Below are positions 10,722 to 23,190 of a stretch of 64,000 nucleotides of DNA, piece after piece; the stretch's first letter is position 1, and each line of letters starts with the position of its first letter. This stretch comes from Gautieria morchelliformis (lineage: Eukaryota > Basidiomycota > Agaricomycetes > Gomphales > Gomphaceae). The stretch covers positions 248,001 through 312,000 of the forward strand of contig WHVA01000062.1 in the NCBI GenBank assembly GCA_015179125.1, written 5' to 3'. The notes below the pieces were generated by a model that saw nothing but the letters and a program-made list of their open reading frames with translations, searched no databases and was not told where the DNA came from. Made by a program: the position numbers and the translations under genes.

Positions 10722-12765
10722 CATTCGACGAGTCAGTTGTAGTCACCACTGACACACAGGCTGAGAGGGAGACTACTGCCCAAGGCAGCCAGAACGTCAG
10801 CGGCGCTCCACACGGCCAACTGAATGACAGCGACACCCCACACGGCCAACCCTTACCACCCCCAGCCACAGACCACACACGCATTGACCCCCTAGAAGGA
10901 CTCGAGCGACTCGAGGCCCTGGAGCCTCTAGCAGACCAGCTGCAGGGTAGGGGCCAACGCGCACGGAAGCCATCCGCGTACGTCCGCGGGACCGCCGACG
11001 GTACTGGCAGCAGTACAGGACGGGCGAACGCACCTACGTATCCTCGAGGACTACCCATTCCCACCGAGAACTCGGCCCTAGTGGCACTGGTGAAGCTGGA
11101 AGAGGGCGATGGGACTGTGGGGGGGGTGCGCCGACCCATCGAATTCTCGATGGCAGCAGCCGCGCACGAGGCAGGGGCCGACCCGGTAAACCTAAATGAT
11201 GCACGTTCGTGTGAGGACTGGCCCGAGTGGGACACGTCTATAAGGCGTGAACTGGACCAGCACACGAACCTGAGAACCTGGGACCTGGTAGAGCCCCAGA
11301 AGGCGCGAACATTGTCGGCAGCTGACTTGTATTCCACTACAAGCATGACGCGGATGGCAAAGTAGTAACGCACAAGACTAGGCTCGTCGCGCAGGGATTC
11401 ACACAGACAGAAGGCATAGACTATAATGAAACCTTCTCCCCTACCGCCAAACTCTCTGCCATCCGCATTATTGCTGCAATTGCCGTCAGAAACAACTGGG
11501 AACTTGAACAGACCGACATAGACGGTGCATACCTCAATGCACCGATTACCGAAACGGTCTACATGCGCCAGGCGAAGGGCTACGAAGTTCCCGGAAAGGA
11601 ACACTACGTATGCCAACTCAACCGCGCGATATACGGCCTGAAACAGTCAGGAAGGGAGTGGTACGACATGTTGTGTGGCATAATGTACAGGTTCGGGTTT
11701 ACTCGCTGCGAAGTTGAGCACGCAGTATTCCACAGGTATGCCGGCCAGAACGCGCTCATCGTCGCAGTCGACGTCGATGACCTCACCATGGCCGGTAACA
11801 CGAAGGAGGTCATTCGAGGGTTCAAAGACGAGCTGCGAACGGTCCTCAAAATTAAGGACCTCAGAGACCTGCACTGGCTGCTGGGAATTGAGGTAAAACG
11901 AGACCGCGCGTTGCGCACGATTTCATTCTCGCAGCAGGCGTATATCAGAAAGATCCTGGAGTGGTTCAATCTACAAAACGCTAACCCCCTCAGCACGCCG
12001 CTCGACCCTCACCACAGGCTTTCCTCATCCCAATCCCCTTCCACCCCTCACCAGCTCGAGGATATGCACGGCGTACCGTACAGGGAGGCGATAGGATCCC
12101 TTATGTACGCCGCATTGGGCACACGCCCGGACATTTCTTTCGCAGTCTCTTTTCTTGCACAATTCATGCAGAATCCTGGTAGACCCCACTGGGAAGCCGT
12201 GAAGAGAGTTTTCCGTTACTTGAAGGGGACGATGGACATATGCCTCGTCATCGGCGGGTCACCCAAGGGCCTAGATGCGTTCTCAGACGCGGACTGGGCA
12301 TCCCAGGAACATCGACACTCAATCTCCGGCTATGTGTTTACGATAGGGGGTGGCGCTGTCTCGTGGAGTTCGAAGAAGCAGGCCATTGTCGCGTTGTCCA
12401 CCACCGAAGCCGAGTACATCGCTGCGATGCATGCCGCGAAAGAGGCACTCTGGGTGCGCATGTTCTTAGCCGAAATCGCTTGCCCACTCGTGAAACCCAT
12501 CACAATCCACCTCGGCGACGTCTCCGCCATTTCCATCATGAAGAATGACGAGTACCACCCTCGCACCAAACACATCGACATAAGCTACCATTTCATACAT
12601 CATGCGGTACAACGACAGCTTATCAACGTCGACTACGTGCCCACGGACGACATGGCCGCGGACATGTTTACGAAGGCCCTCCCCAGACACAAGGTCGTGC
12701 ACCTGAATGCACTGATAGGCCTATGTCCAGCTTATGGGGGGGTGTCGGGGTGCGATCGCCGGTAA
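10643..12765 (+). pseudogene. copia-1 integrase C-terminus, reverse transcriptase and RNase H
   Basis: The frame from 10643 carries the integrase C-terminus, a Pro/Thr-rich linker and the start of reverse transcriptase (NLRTWDLVEP). Near 11303 one or two bases are missing. In the continuing frame the conserved GSKWVF block reads GS-stop-LVF, with TGA at 11323-11325. Beyond it the copia blocks are intact: RLVAQGFTQTEGIDY, ELEQTDIDGAYLN, AIYGLKQS, catalytic VDVDDLT, LHWLLGIEV, then RNase H with SDADWASQ, SWSSKKQ and STTEAEYIA, and the C-terminal HIDISYHFI and VPTDDMAADMFTKAL. The stop at 12763-12765 lies just inside the 3' LTR. Confidence 0.9.
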
Positions 12766-13036
12766 GCTTGGGACACAGCCCTGTATCACTAGGGATCGAA
12801 GGTATGCTCGGAGTCTGTCAGACTCCGAGCATAGGTTATATAGCGGACAAGTAGTTAGCTGCACCTCAGTGAACTGTATAGTCACTGAGGTGCGTATCAC
12901 ATCTATACAGTACATCGTATTGTTGCTCGTCTCTATGTAGGCTCGTACTACATAGGTACAGTACTAATGGTAACTCCCAGTGAACCGTATAGTCACTGAG
13001 GCTCGTACTACATAGCTACTGCGCCCAATACCAACA
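12743..13036 (+). repeat. copia-1 3' LTR
   Basis: This is the second 294-bp LTR, preceded by the ATGGGGGGG polypurine tract. The upstream pol ORF runs a few codons into it. It ends CCAACA and is followed by the TSD GAATT. Confidence 0.93.
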
Positions 13037-13101
13037 GAATTTCCCTCGATGTTCGGCTTCAAAGAGTCGTCAGTAGATCATAATGTTGTACCTGTGCTCT
13101 T

Positions 13102-14598
13102 TGTGTAGGAACCAGCTTTCTAGTTTAAAAAATCTCGAAAAAAAAGCATTAAAAAGTCTGTAAAAACCTTTTTCCCATCTTAACATCAGCCAATACATGC
13201 AGCTTTGATGGGGAACTGTTTTTAGAATATTCCTTGAATTTTCTTGCATTTTTTCGCCAATTGTCCTGACCTCCTTGGCTCAAAACTGCTTTATTGTGTT
13301 TGACAAAGGCTATGAACCCATGAGAGTCCATAACTTTGTCATCGGCGCTCAATTTCAAATTTCGAGCGATCCTCGAACGCGCTTATTCAGAGCCGCACGT
13401 CCTCAAACACCCACAACTCCGACACTTTGGCTCTTTCAATCTCAGCTGGTGAGATTGGGAATATCCGGTGCAGCTTACACAAGCCTGTACACTTAAATAT
13501 AGTTCAAACCCAGCAGACACATGACTTGCCTCATAGCAACCATGGCTGTGTAAGGCTGTGTGCAAGACTGCCCAATGATATGCAGAGCCAAAACTAGGGT
13601 GCATAATCAAGCAATCTTATTGGATGCTGAGCCTCCAAGCTTAGTGCCACAACCCCTGAAATAGGACCCTTGACATCATAGGGCTGTGCAGGGCTATGCA
13701 GGGCTATGCAAGGCTATGCAGGGCTGTGTAAGGCTATGCTGGGCAGTGCAAATCAGGGAAGGTGATTGGCTATCTATTCTTAATTTCCTTGCACAAACAC
13801 ACCACTATAGTTACGAGGGTGTGTTTTAGCTGCGCAAATATTTACTTATGACATCACTCGCCTAATAGATAGAAGCTCCCCATTTTACGTAATCCTGTGT
13901 AATTTACAATATAAAAGGAGGCCATTCTGACCCCCTAGGAGAATCATCCAATCTAGCAATCTACTGCTTCTATCCTACACGTGACTCATGTGACTTGCAT
14001 CTTACTAAGCTGCTAACCCCAGCTAGGGTTATTCACTTACTTTAGTGTCTAATTCCTTGTTAAGTAGATACTTTTCTGCTTAGCCACCTAGACTAATCCT
14101 CTGGGTGTAATTCTACAGAGTGAGTCTGTCAATTGATAGTCTTGCCATTCGCACTCCAATACCCGAGAGAGTTGATCAGTTGATTTTCCTGGTTAATATC
14201 TTTCACAAGTCAATTCCTGTTACTTGTAAAAGCCGCTTTAGATTCTATTCTTTGCCTCTCGTTTTATTGCTGTGCGCTGGTAGATTATCAGGGCAGTCCA
14301 TTTATAAACTCGCCCGCTAAGTACATTCCTTTATATTTTGGAATACGCTTGGACCCCGATAGTGTGCTTGAACCTACAGTCTTTTAGTTTATTGTTCAGT
14401 GCTGCTAAGAAACGCATTGCCTTCCATCCGTATTAACTTGGACTAGTTTTTACGCGGATTGCAACCAAGGTACAAATATTAAATTATTTCCAGAGTTGTG
14501 CTGCAGCATTGTTTAATATTCTTTGAGTCTCGTAAACGACACGTTCTGATAGATTGAAGTGTTAGCAATAACACCAAAGTCTTGAAGGGTTCCAAACA
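13102..14598 (+). mobile_element. Solo LTR, family A (copy A1)
   Basis: This 1,497-bp LTR starts TGTGTAGGAACC and ends GGTTCCAAACA, flanked by the TSD CTCTT (13097-13101 and 14599-14603). A TATA box TATAAAAGG lies at 13910. Upstream of it are tandem GGCTATGCAG-like decamers (about 13680-13748) and a TGACATCA site. No internal retrotransposon sequence adjoins it, so it is a solo LTR left by LTR-LTR recombination. Confidence 0.88.
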
Positions 14599-14646
14599 CT
14601 CTTGTTTAAGCCTAGAAACATGCAATTTCATCAAAAATCTCCACGT

Positions 14647-15232
14647 AAGATAGGGGACACCAGGACCCAGGACCCCTGACGTAAGCGAGCACTTAGATCA
14701 CGTGACGCGCCAAATTGAAAGACTTGGATCTCAAATTCAGTTTTGATATAGAGAAGTGTAAATTTTGTATCTAATTACTATACTGTTGATTGACTTGCTA
14801 ATATGTTACTGGGGGGACTCTGCCCATGTTTGACCAATTCGCTGTGTCACGTGGCACGTGACCTCCCAGAATGGTCATCCGTCACTGAACGCCAACATCT
14901 AAGCGCTGAGAAAGCTGACAAATCATGTCACGTGACATGCCAAATGTTATGGTTGGAAAATACAAAATGTGTCCCAAAACACAAAATAAAGTATTTGGAA
15001 AAAATTCCTTAGTCTGCACTTCAAGAGTATATAACTCAGCTACCCTGCATTATTTAGCTAAACATTTTCCTACAAATTCAAACTAGACATATTGAGAGAA
15101 AGTCTTAGGACTCAAATAAGTCAGAACTTAATGTATGTGGGTGGAATTGAGGATGTTGGAAAGCGGCTGCTACTGGCCTGCTTGCTTATGTAAAGGGTGC
15201 TGGTTCCTGGTGTCCCCTATCCTACCTTCAAA
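14647..15232. mobile_element. MITE-like TIR element, about 585 bp
   Basis: Terminal inverted repeats of about 28-31 bp, with core GATAGGGGACACCAGGA, occur at 14651 and in reverse complement at about 15209-15228. The interior has no coding capacity and contains four CACGTG boxes (about 14700, 14850, 14856 and 14929), three of them in the palindromic TCACGTGA context. A clean TSD was not found, so the superfamily is open. Confidence 0.6.
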
Positions 15233-17110
15233 GTTGCCGTTGCAACCTGGATTGTGCGCGGGTCGCGGATGTCGCGGATGTCATGGTGCGCGGAGGCGCT
15301 GGCGGTGGGTGAGCTGCTGTAGGCAGACAATGTGGTGGGGGAAGGGGTGGTGGCAGGTGCGGCATCATACGGCGGCTAGACGTGCGGCCTGTGGTTGACG
15401 TGTTGGTGGCGGGGGGAGGTGCGTGGCCCGTGGCGTTGAACTGGCGACATGGCATGTGCGGCCTGGTGAGCGTGCTGCTGCTGGGGTGGAAAGATAGACC
15501 AGACGGAGCTCATGGTGAGCATCAGGTTGGAGTGGGTGATCATGTGCAGGAGACTGGTGTCAAGATTGGTTTTTAGGCGTTAATATTGTGTATTAGTGAA
15601 CACAGCGAATGCCCGAATGACTGGTGCGAATAAGTATGCCATTCGGCGAATAGGTGAACCAATAAATGTTCACAAGATAGGAGGGCTGCCCGAGCGGAGC
15701 TCGCCCTATCTACAGTCGTAGTGAAATAGCCCGTGGCACTTGATGATGTAACATGCAAGGTGTCGCGGAAGGGTTGTCTAAGTAGCGACAATCCCTTCGC
15801 CGGCAAAGGTGCTCCTTCAGAGCCCTTCGCCGTCAGCACAGAAAATAGTTTGAAGGCTAAGGTAACGAAGATGAAGTATGAGAACTCACCAGTGATGCCT
15901 AAGTCTTCTTCTGGTTGAAGATAGAAATCTCCAGGAGAAGGCTCAAAACAATGATCACAGCGAGGTCAAGTTTGCACAAGATGGACGACGTATGATAATT
16001 GAACTGGGGAATATACATGCGAATGTAAACTACTTATATTGAATGCTCGTAAGGTATCAGCGAATAGGAAAGAGGCCTTCACAAGTCAGGGTTAGATAGG
16101 GGTGCGCAGCCATGATACAACATAGATGAAATAAACATACAATAGAATGTGAGAAGAGGGAGAACATGAAACGACGGAGAGTAAAGGTGGCGAAGGCACT
16201 TATGGACAAAACCATGCCTTGGGACCCGCATACATGCTACCCTGCACGGACTCTTCGTCTACTGGGTTGATCCCACATGACCTATGGAAGGGACGTCCTG
16301 CGAACACACTTTGGCCATATGAACACCCAAAGGGGTTGGATTAAGAAGATGATGGGGTTAGTGATGAACCATCATGCTGGGTAAATGGTATCGATCATAT
16401 TTTGATGGCATGCCTGCTGGCGAAATGCGCGAGCAGGGAATAGCGGTTTGGAGAAATGCGAGGAAGGGCGAATGGAGATGACATAGGGGAGAAGTGGTTG
16501 AAGTGGAGGGCAAAGCCGAGTGAACAAGAGGAGTGGCAAAAGGGGAAATGGGGATGACAAGGTCCAGGAAATACACAAGTCATGACAGTCCAATCATAGG
16601 AGCACCATCGAAAGGGGGTTGAGCAGAGGAGGTGATAGGCCCAGCGATGACTGCCAAGTCAGTTCAGGGATGTCGATCGGGCTTCGACGGCGTGGCCATG
16701 GTAAATGGCGTGAACAGTGAGGATCAGTTGCCGAATACGGCAAAGGTGATCGGAACGAACACGAAGGTGGAGTGAGAAATGGGAGAACAGAGCATCTGAG
16801 TATGGGAAATAAACGCATCATGGCAACTGGGTACACTGTTAGCATGCATGGACACGAGGGGCATGGCGCGGTGTTGACGCACCTTCACTCCCATGCGTGG
16901 GTGACTCCATGCTGGTGACAGGGGGGATATGGGAGGCACAGGCCCAAACGGCAGCTGCTGAAAGGACAGGTGCACGGACGGGACATGACTGGAGAGGGGA
17001 TGGCGCCCCTCGAGGTGTGCAAGGGCCTTGCCGCGGTTGGTGTTGTGGCAGCACGTGGAGGCGTGGGACGTTGCGGTAAGGCATAGGAAGTGCAGTGGCA
17101 CTGGGCTTCC
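15233..17110 (-). pseudogene. Pro/His-rich coding-like remnant split by LTR B1
   Basis: Both flanks of LTR B1 (15233-15557 and 16826-17110) are GC-rich. On the minus strand they encode Pro-, Ala- and His-rich peptides with stops (for example MSPVQRHG, PQAARLAAV, HVLPQHQPRQGPCTPRG). Composition differs sharply from the AT-rich surroundings. It may be the disordered part of a host regulator or a GC-rich non-coding island. I do not recognise a domain. Confidence 0.3.
15558..16825 (+). mobile_element. Solo LTR, family B, long form (copy B1)
   Basis: This 1,268-bp LTR begins TGTCAAGATTGG and ends TCATGGCA (family end TCATGACA), with TSD ACTGG at 15553-15557 and 16826-16830. An internal TCATGACA at 16580-16587 is where the short forms of this family end. 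Confidence 0.88.
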
Positions 17111-17995
17111 TGGCATCAGTTGGAATTGCTCCTGGCTTCACATTCTTTCGCAGAAGGCTGAGGAAAGAGTTCTAAGCTTTTGAGGCCATTCCTAAAGATG
17201 CAATACATACCTCAAGCGAGGGTCATGAACTTTGAAACTTATAATCATTCCCCTAGGCACAGATCCCGGTGACTCCAATTCTTTCAGTTGTGACCAGAAC
17301 TGTAACAACAATACATATGTATGTCAGCAAAGTCCAGGCCGCGTGAGATATCTTACTTCATGGAATAATGGTCTATCGTCTCCGTTGACCAGTTGACCAG
17401 TCTTGTTGCACCCCGAATAATTTGACAGAATTGTGGGCTCATCAGCTCGAAACAGTTTATTCGAGATAGTAAATCCATCAAGTTGATTATTCTGCCCTCA
17501 GAATCTCGTTTATACTGCTGCGCCCTTCATTAATACATCCTATTCATAGGACATGAGCATTTAGGCACTCACAATTCACAACACCAGTCCCCAAACTAGG
17601 ACCAGACTGAAAGTGAATTACTCATACATTGGTGGTCTTCTGCCTTTTCCTAGACTGTGCTGGCTCTTCTGGAACTCTTTTGTGTGGACGTTTAGCTGCA
17701 GTGCGCTGTATGTTTGACTCTTGTGTTTGGCAGGCAATACTACAATTTCACCTGTCACCAGGTGAAAATTGGGTCAAATAACAGTGATACTCACCACTTA
17801 CATTTGCAGGACATCGGGTGGTGTCGACACTGAAGCAGCTGGCAGGAACAACACGACGGTCAAGAGTGACCCACATTCAAACCCAGCAACTTATGTTATT
17901 TGGATAAAAAAGAGTCTAATGTTGACCCAGCATTAATGTCAATAGATTGACGAACAAAATATACTAGACTAATTCAGTACTAGTGACGACCAAAG
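17111..17995. other. 3' flank of hAT gene, unresolved
   Basis: No ORF of note. An imperfect hairpin (CAATTTCACCTG / CAGGTGAAAATTG) lies at about 17743-17772. The hAT element's left terminal inverted repeat should be in or near here, but I could not find a matching pair or an 8-bp TSD. Confidence 0.35.
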
Positions 17996-19982
17996 TTACT
18001 CAGTCTCCTTTGGGTAGCTATACCCTTTGTCCGTAACCTCCTCAACAGAATCCCAGCTTTCGTCCTGAAGGTGTCCATTGATCGCCGAGAGGCCTTGGTC
18101 CTCATATTCATTCTCCTGCTCCAATTTTTTCTCTTCAGACTTCCAGGAGCCAGTGAAATCTAATCTATCCTATACTTAAGCATTTGTAGCTGTTCCATAA
18201 GGTCAGGTGCAATGCGGTTTCAGCGTTGAGTATTGGTCTCAGTGCTGGATGAGAAAACACGTTCAGCAGGCACAGATGAGGCTTGACCTGGTAGATAGTC
18301 CATGGCAAGCTGAAATATGCGAGGGAAATGCCTTTCATTATACTGACAGAAGATCAATAATGGTGATCAAGACCGAGAGACCACTCACATCCCACCACTC
18401 AATGAGATCTACACTAGTGAAGTCTGGCCAGTTTGCAGCATGGCAGTAGGAAGACCATCCATCTTTAATGGAGGGCAGTTTTGATGATGGGTTAGAGTCA
18501 GCAGTATTCATGCCTTGACCAAAGAGGACTTTGTACGTTGTTTGGGGCGGTCCGGACTGAGCAACAGAGTCTGGAGATGATGGTACATTTGACTGTGTGT
18601 TATACTTCCCAAGCTATAAACAGAGACCTCACAATGAGCTAGCTAGCTGGGACATGCTTGTTACGTACCTCAGACAGAATTGTTTGGTGTGTGAACTTTT
18701 TGTGCGCTTCAGGCCAATTGTTTTCAATCCACCGAAATCGAATAGAAGGGTGCAAGGCTATATAAGCAAGCAGTTAGGTCAGGTAAATCAATGTCAGTGA
18801 AGAAGTACTTACTCATTGCGATGATTGTTGACTTTGAAAACCGGCGCTCATTATACTGTGAACTCAACTTTTCATTTCCACCATCGAGCATTGAGCTCAG
18901 ATGTGATTTTGAGGGATCATCACGCATCCGAATCCATATGGCTAAAAGAGAATCAAAGGTGGGTACCACACAAGCCAGAATAGGTGTAAGTTCAGTACAC
19001 ATTATGACCTGCAATGCAGCTGGCTGTGTATATATAGGTTAAGCACAGCCCAAGAGTTGATAATAAAAACACATACCTTTAAAACTTCTTGGATACTATT
19101 AATAACACTCCATTTGCATTGTGTTGGCCGCTCTTTTAAAAATCGGCTCCATGATAGGTGGTGAGATTATATTTCATTGAGAACTGATCAGTGAAATACA
19201 CACCTTCTGAAGGACAAGACTATGCTCTATCATCAGGTAGGTTGACCCCCATCGCAGTGGGCTGTCACATATAAGGCATATGTCTTGTATCTCATAAGCA
19301 TTACCATTCACATCCAACAATCGCTGTCACTGATTCCCACACATAATGACTTCCTTGAACTCTTCCTGATGCAACTGCAATGAATGTATAGAATTTGTAA
19401 TATTCTGGATGATGGCAATCGGATCACGCTGCAGTGCCTGTGCAGGTGTTTGCACTTGAGAGTTGATCACTACTGGCACATCGCAGTTCATTGTACTGTT
19501 TTCAAGGGTGCCAATGCTTGTGATTTCGCAGAGCATTCCCATGACGGTCAGATGGAGTCGGTGCGGAAGTCAGCTGCAACATGTTAAAAAAGCATTGTAA
19601 GGGAACATCATGCCAGATTAACTGTCACGCACAGTAAGTATTGCTCTAAGCTATCAAAGCTAATCGAGTGATCAAGGAGTAGATGCTCAAAGTCATGCAT
19701 CATTGTGCTATTGTTTGAAGCACCATCGGTGGTCACAAATTTGATCTATATAAAGTTGAAAAGCAATCTGGTTGTATAAGTGAAGAAAGTGGCTCACCTT
19801 GTTGGTTATATTTACATGGTCCATTACATATAACAACCTTTTTGTGAGTGTTTGACCATAGTGTTGGCCAGGCCGAGGGAGGAATCCGATCAGTGATGAC
19901 CTCAGTGTTAGACAGCAATGATTGCTGAAAGATGAGGACCGGTCTCCTCGCACCAAGTAGTGAGCTGTAACTGCACTGAAGG

Positions 19983-21681
19983 TGTATGGGAACTGCTGTG
20001 CAACCAGCATACTAAATGATCTTGGATCAGGCTGTTCAACCAGCCCTCAAATGTCTCTTTTCTGTAACTTTGTAGTCTGCATCAAAGGTCTTTAAAATAA
20101 CCAATTATCGCCATCATAATAATGTCTACTATCCTCTTAAGGCCTATTCAAACATCCCTCTAATTATCTATGAATTTTGCCTATTTTTCCGAGGCTGTCT
20201 TCACTCAAACTCACTTATTTCTGTGCAGCAGAGTTGTGGATACACATGTCCCCACAACTCTGTTTCGGACTTCCGATTTCAAACTCTGACCGGACGCTCG
20301 CGTCGCTCGTGGCTTGTGCACCCACGGTCACCCACAAATCCGGTCAGGTGGCTCCTTCAGACTCAGCCTCTGAGTTTGAAAAGCCTAGTCATTTGCTTGT
20401 ACAGCCTCAATAGGGTGTTTCACGCTTGCGTTTTCGTGGTTTTTTCAGAGGTTTTTTCGTCAGCGTTTTCGTCGCCGCTTTTGGAAAAAGGTCAGCGAAA
20501 ATGCGTGGAAAATGGCAAGTGTGAAATGGGTGGATCCCGGCATTAAGAAAAGTTACATTGATTATATAATACACGTAAGGGAACTTTCTATTGCCTGAAA
20601 AACGCCATGAAAAATGCGATCAAAAACGCGGCGAAAGGGCCTCCGGTGGCGCTTTTGCAACTCACGTTTTTCTAGGGCATTTTCCGAAAACGCCTCAAAA
20701 ACGTCGTGAAAATATCGACGAAAACACCATGAAAATGCAAGTGTGAAACACCCTAATGACTCAACTGACTCATGCACACCTTGGTGAGTCACATGCCCAT
20801 GACTCACCCAGGCTGTCATAAATCACATGAGTCCAATTAATGACTCATTCCTGACAAATCAAGCCCTGATTGGTGGAAAACCTAGTGGAGTCACCAGTAG
20901 GAGTCATTTCAAGTCACTGTGAGTCATTATGAGTCAGACAGAACCTTCCCACACATTCTGAGAGCTTCTTTGTGACTCATTCCCCATTCCGTTAATAGAT
21001 AGAAGGTCCTACCGTTTAGTTAAGCGCCTGTACAATACGATATAAAAGGAGGCCCTTTTTGCCTGCCTTTCATCAGCCAATCTACCCATCTTCTATCCTA
21101 CACGTGACCTCGTGTGACTTGCACCTTACTAAGCTGCTAATCCCAGCTAGGGTTATTCACTTACTTTAGTGTCTAATTCCTTGTTAAGTAGTTACTTTAC
21201 TGCTTAGCCACTTGGACTAATCCTCCGGGTGTAATTCTACAGAGTGAGTCTGTCAATTGAAAGTCTTGCCATTCGCACTCCAATACCCGAGACGATCTAG
21301 TCAGTTGATTTTCCTGATTAGAGACTTTCACAAGTCGCTTTGTTCACAAAACTCGTCCCTCGTTTTTCCTGTGGGCAGTCCATTTATAAACTCGCCTGCT
21401 AAGTACATTCCTTTATATTTTGGAATACGCTTGGACCCCGATAGTGTCCTTGAACCTACAGTCTTTTAGTTTATTGTTCAGTGCTGCTAAGAAACGCATT
21501 GCCTTCCATCCGTATTAACTTGGACTAGTTCTTATGTGGATTGCAACCAAGGTACAAATATTAAATTATTTCCGGAGTTGTGCTGCAGCATTGTTTAATA
21601 TTCTTTGAGTCTCGTAAATGACACGTTCTGATAGATTGAAGTATTAGCAATAACACCAAAGTCTTGAAGGGTTCCAAAACA
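19983..21681 (+). mobile_element. Solo LTR, family A (copy A3) in hAT
   Basis: This 1,699-bp insertion starts TGTATGGGAAC and ends GGTTCCAAAACA, with TSD GAAGG at 19978-19982 and 21682-21686. Its TATA box is at 21041. Upstream are eight TGACTCA/TGAGTCA sites between about 20757 and 20980. A 343-bp MITE (20412-20754) is nested in it, so the LTR proper is about 1,353 bp. Confidence 0.88.
20412..20754. mobile_element. MITE nested in LTR A3, 3-bp TSD
   Basis: A 343-bp element has about 33-bp terminal inverted repeats (AGGGTGTTTCACRCTTGC...). The insertion splits a sequence that is intact in LTR A4 (CCTCAATGACTCAAC), duplicating AAT. A 3-bp TSD suggests a PIF/Harbinger-like origin. Three of the arm mismatches are CG versus CA. 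Confidence 0.72.
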
Positions 21682-21985
21682 GAAGGCACGCATGCCTTTG
21701 TTGTCCCATAAATCTGTATGATTCTTGAAGGGTAAAGACCAAGTGTCAAAATTCAGGGCATTCGACAACATTGATTGACTATATCATTATGTCAGGTTAT
21801 GTAGAAATGTGATATTAAGAAGCATGTACCTGATCATCAGCAATGATCCAGTTGACAAGAGCAGCTTTAAACGTGGCCACAGAAAATGGAGGTTGAGGCG
21901 ATGAAGACATTACCGGAGCATTGTCATCATTCGCTGCCTTTACCAGGGACTTGATCTTTACCTTCCATCCATGAGACTTACAAGT

Positions 21986-22971
21986 TGTCATGACCTGTCT
22001 ATTTCTCTTACCCCACTGCCGCTATGTTCCCCCTCGTCACTCCCTAGCATCTTTGTCAGAGTTCGCCGCACCCTCCGACCACTCCTCCTCTACGTCCACT
22101 CTACCCGCTGTTCGCCCCATTCTCCGAACCGCTATTCACTGCTCGCACATTTTGCTGGCAGGCACGCCATCAAATACGATCGATACCATTTACCTGGCAT
22201 GATGGTTCATCACTAACCCCATAATCTTCTTAATCCAACCCCTTTGGGTGTTCATATGGCCAAAGTATGTTCGCAGGACATCCCTTCTATAGGTCGTGCG
22301 GGATCAACCCAGTAGACAAAGAGTCCATGCAGGGTAGCATGTATGCGGGTCCCAAGACATGGTTTTGGGCACAAGTGCCTTTGCCACCTTTACTCTCCGA
22401 CGTTTCATGTTCGCACTCTTCCCTCACTCTATTGTATGTTTATTCCATCTACTTAGTATCATGACTGCACACCCCTATCCAACCCTGACTCACGACGGCC
22501 TCTTTCCTATTCGCTGATGCCTTACGAGCATTCGATATAAGTAGTTTACATTCAGTTCAATTATCATACGTCGTCCATCTTGTGCACACTTGACCTCACT
22601 GTGATCATTGTTTTGAGCCTTCTCCTGGAGATTTCTATCTTCATCCGGAAGAGGACTTAGGCATCACGGGTGAGTTCTCATACTTCATCTTCGTTACCTT
22701 AGCCTTCGAACTATTTTCTGTGCTGACAGCGAAGGGATTGTTGCTACTTAGACAAACCTTCCGTGACACCTTGCACGTTACATCGTCAAGTACCACGGGC
22801 TATTTCGCTACGACTGTGGATAGGGCGATCTCCGCTCAGGCGGCCCTCTTATCTCATGAACATTTATTGGTTCACCTATTCGCCGAACGGCATACTTATT
22901 CGCACAAGTCATTCGGGCATTCGCTGTGTTCACTAATACACGATATTAACGCCTAAAAACCAATCTTGACA
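21986..22971 (-). mobile_element. Solo LTR, family B, short form (copy B2) in hAT
   Basis: This 986-bp LTR, in minus orientation, begins TGTCAAGATTGG and ends TCATGACA. TSD CAAGT lies at 21981-21985 and 22972-22976. Removing it joins the BED finger to the downstream transposase in frame (FEYMDTCKSHGWKVKIKS). Confidence 0.9.
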
Positions 22972-23190
22972 CAAGTGTCCATATACTCAAATACGTGAAA
23001 CCTTTCGAGATGACTACAAAGAATGCCTGTGGTTGTGGTGACTGTGTATTCTACTGGGGGATCACTAAATGAACATGTATTAGTAAGTTGTGTTCAAAAC
23101 ATAAAGCAAGAGAAAAATATTACAAGCACAGTTTACACCGTGTTTTTGTTCCCTTGGTCAAATGTCCAGGTTCAAAGAAGTACCATACAT

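Larger units (their letters stand above)
8201..13036 (+). mobile_element. Full-length Ty1/copia retrotransposon (copia-1)
   Basis: A 4,836-bp element is bounded by two 294-bp LTRs (8201-8494 and 12743-13036) that begin TGTCGGGG and end CCAACA. It is flanked by the 5-bp TSD GAATT (8196-8200 and 13037-13041). A primer-binding-site-like GGTTATGGGCCC follows the 5' LTR directly, and a G-rich polypurine tract abuts the 3' LTR. Internal order is gag, protease, integrase, reverse transcriptase, RNase H, which defines copia. Two frameshifts and a stop in pol make it non-autonomous as read. Confidence 0.95.

Noticed and set aside
10678-11616. 312-codon minus-strand ORF
   Set aside because: Exactly antisense to the copia-1 integrase C-terminus/RT coding frame; peptide is low-complexity with no motif.
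16576-16592. TCATGACA at 16580-16587 as the end of LTR B1
   Set aside because: The flank there does not match the left TSD; the end at 16825 gives a perfect ACTGG duplication.
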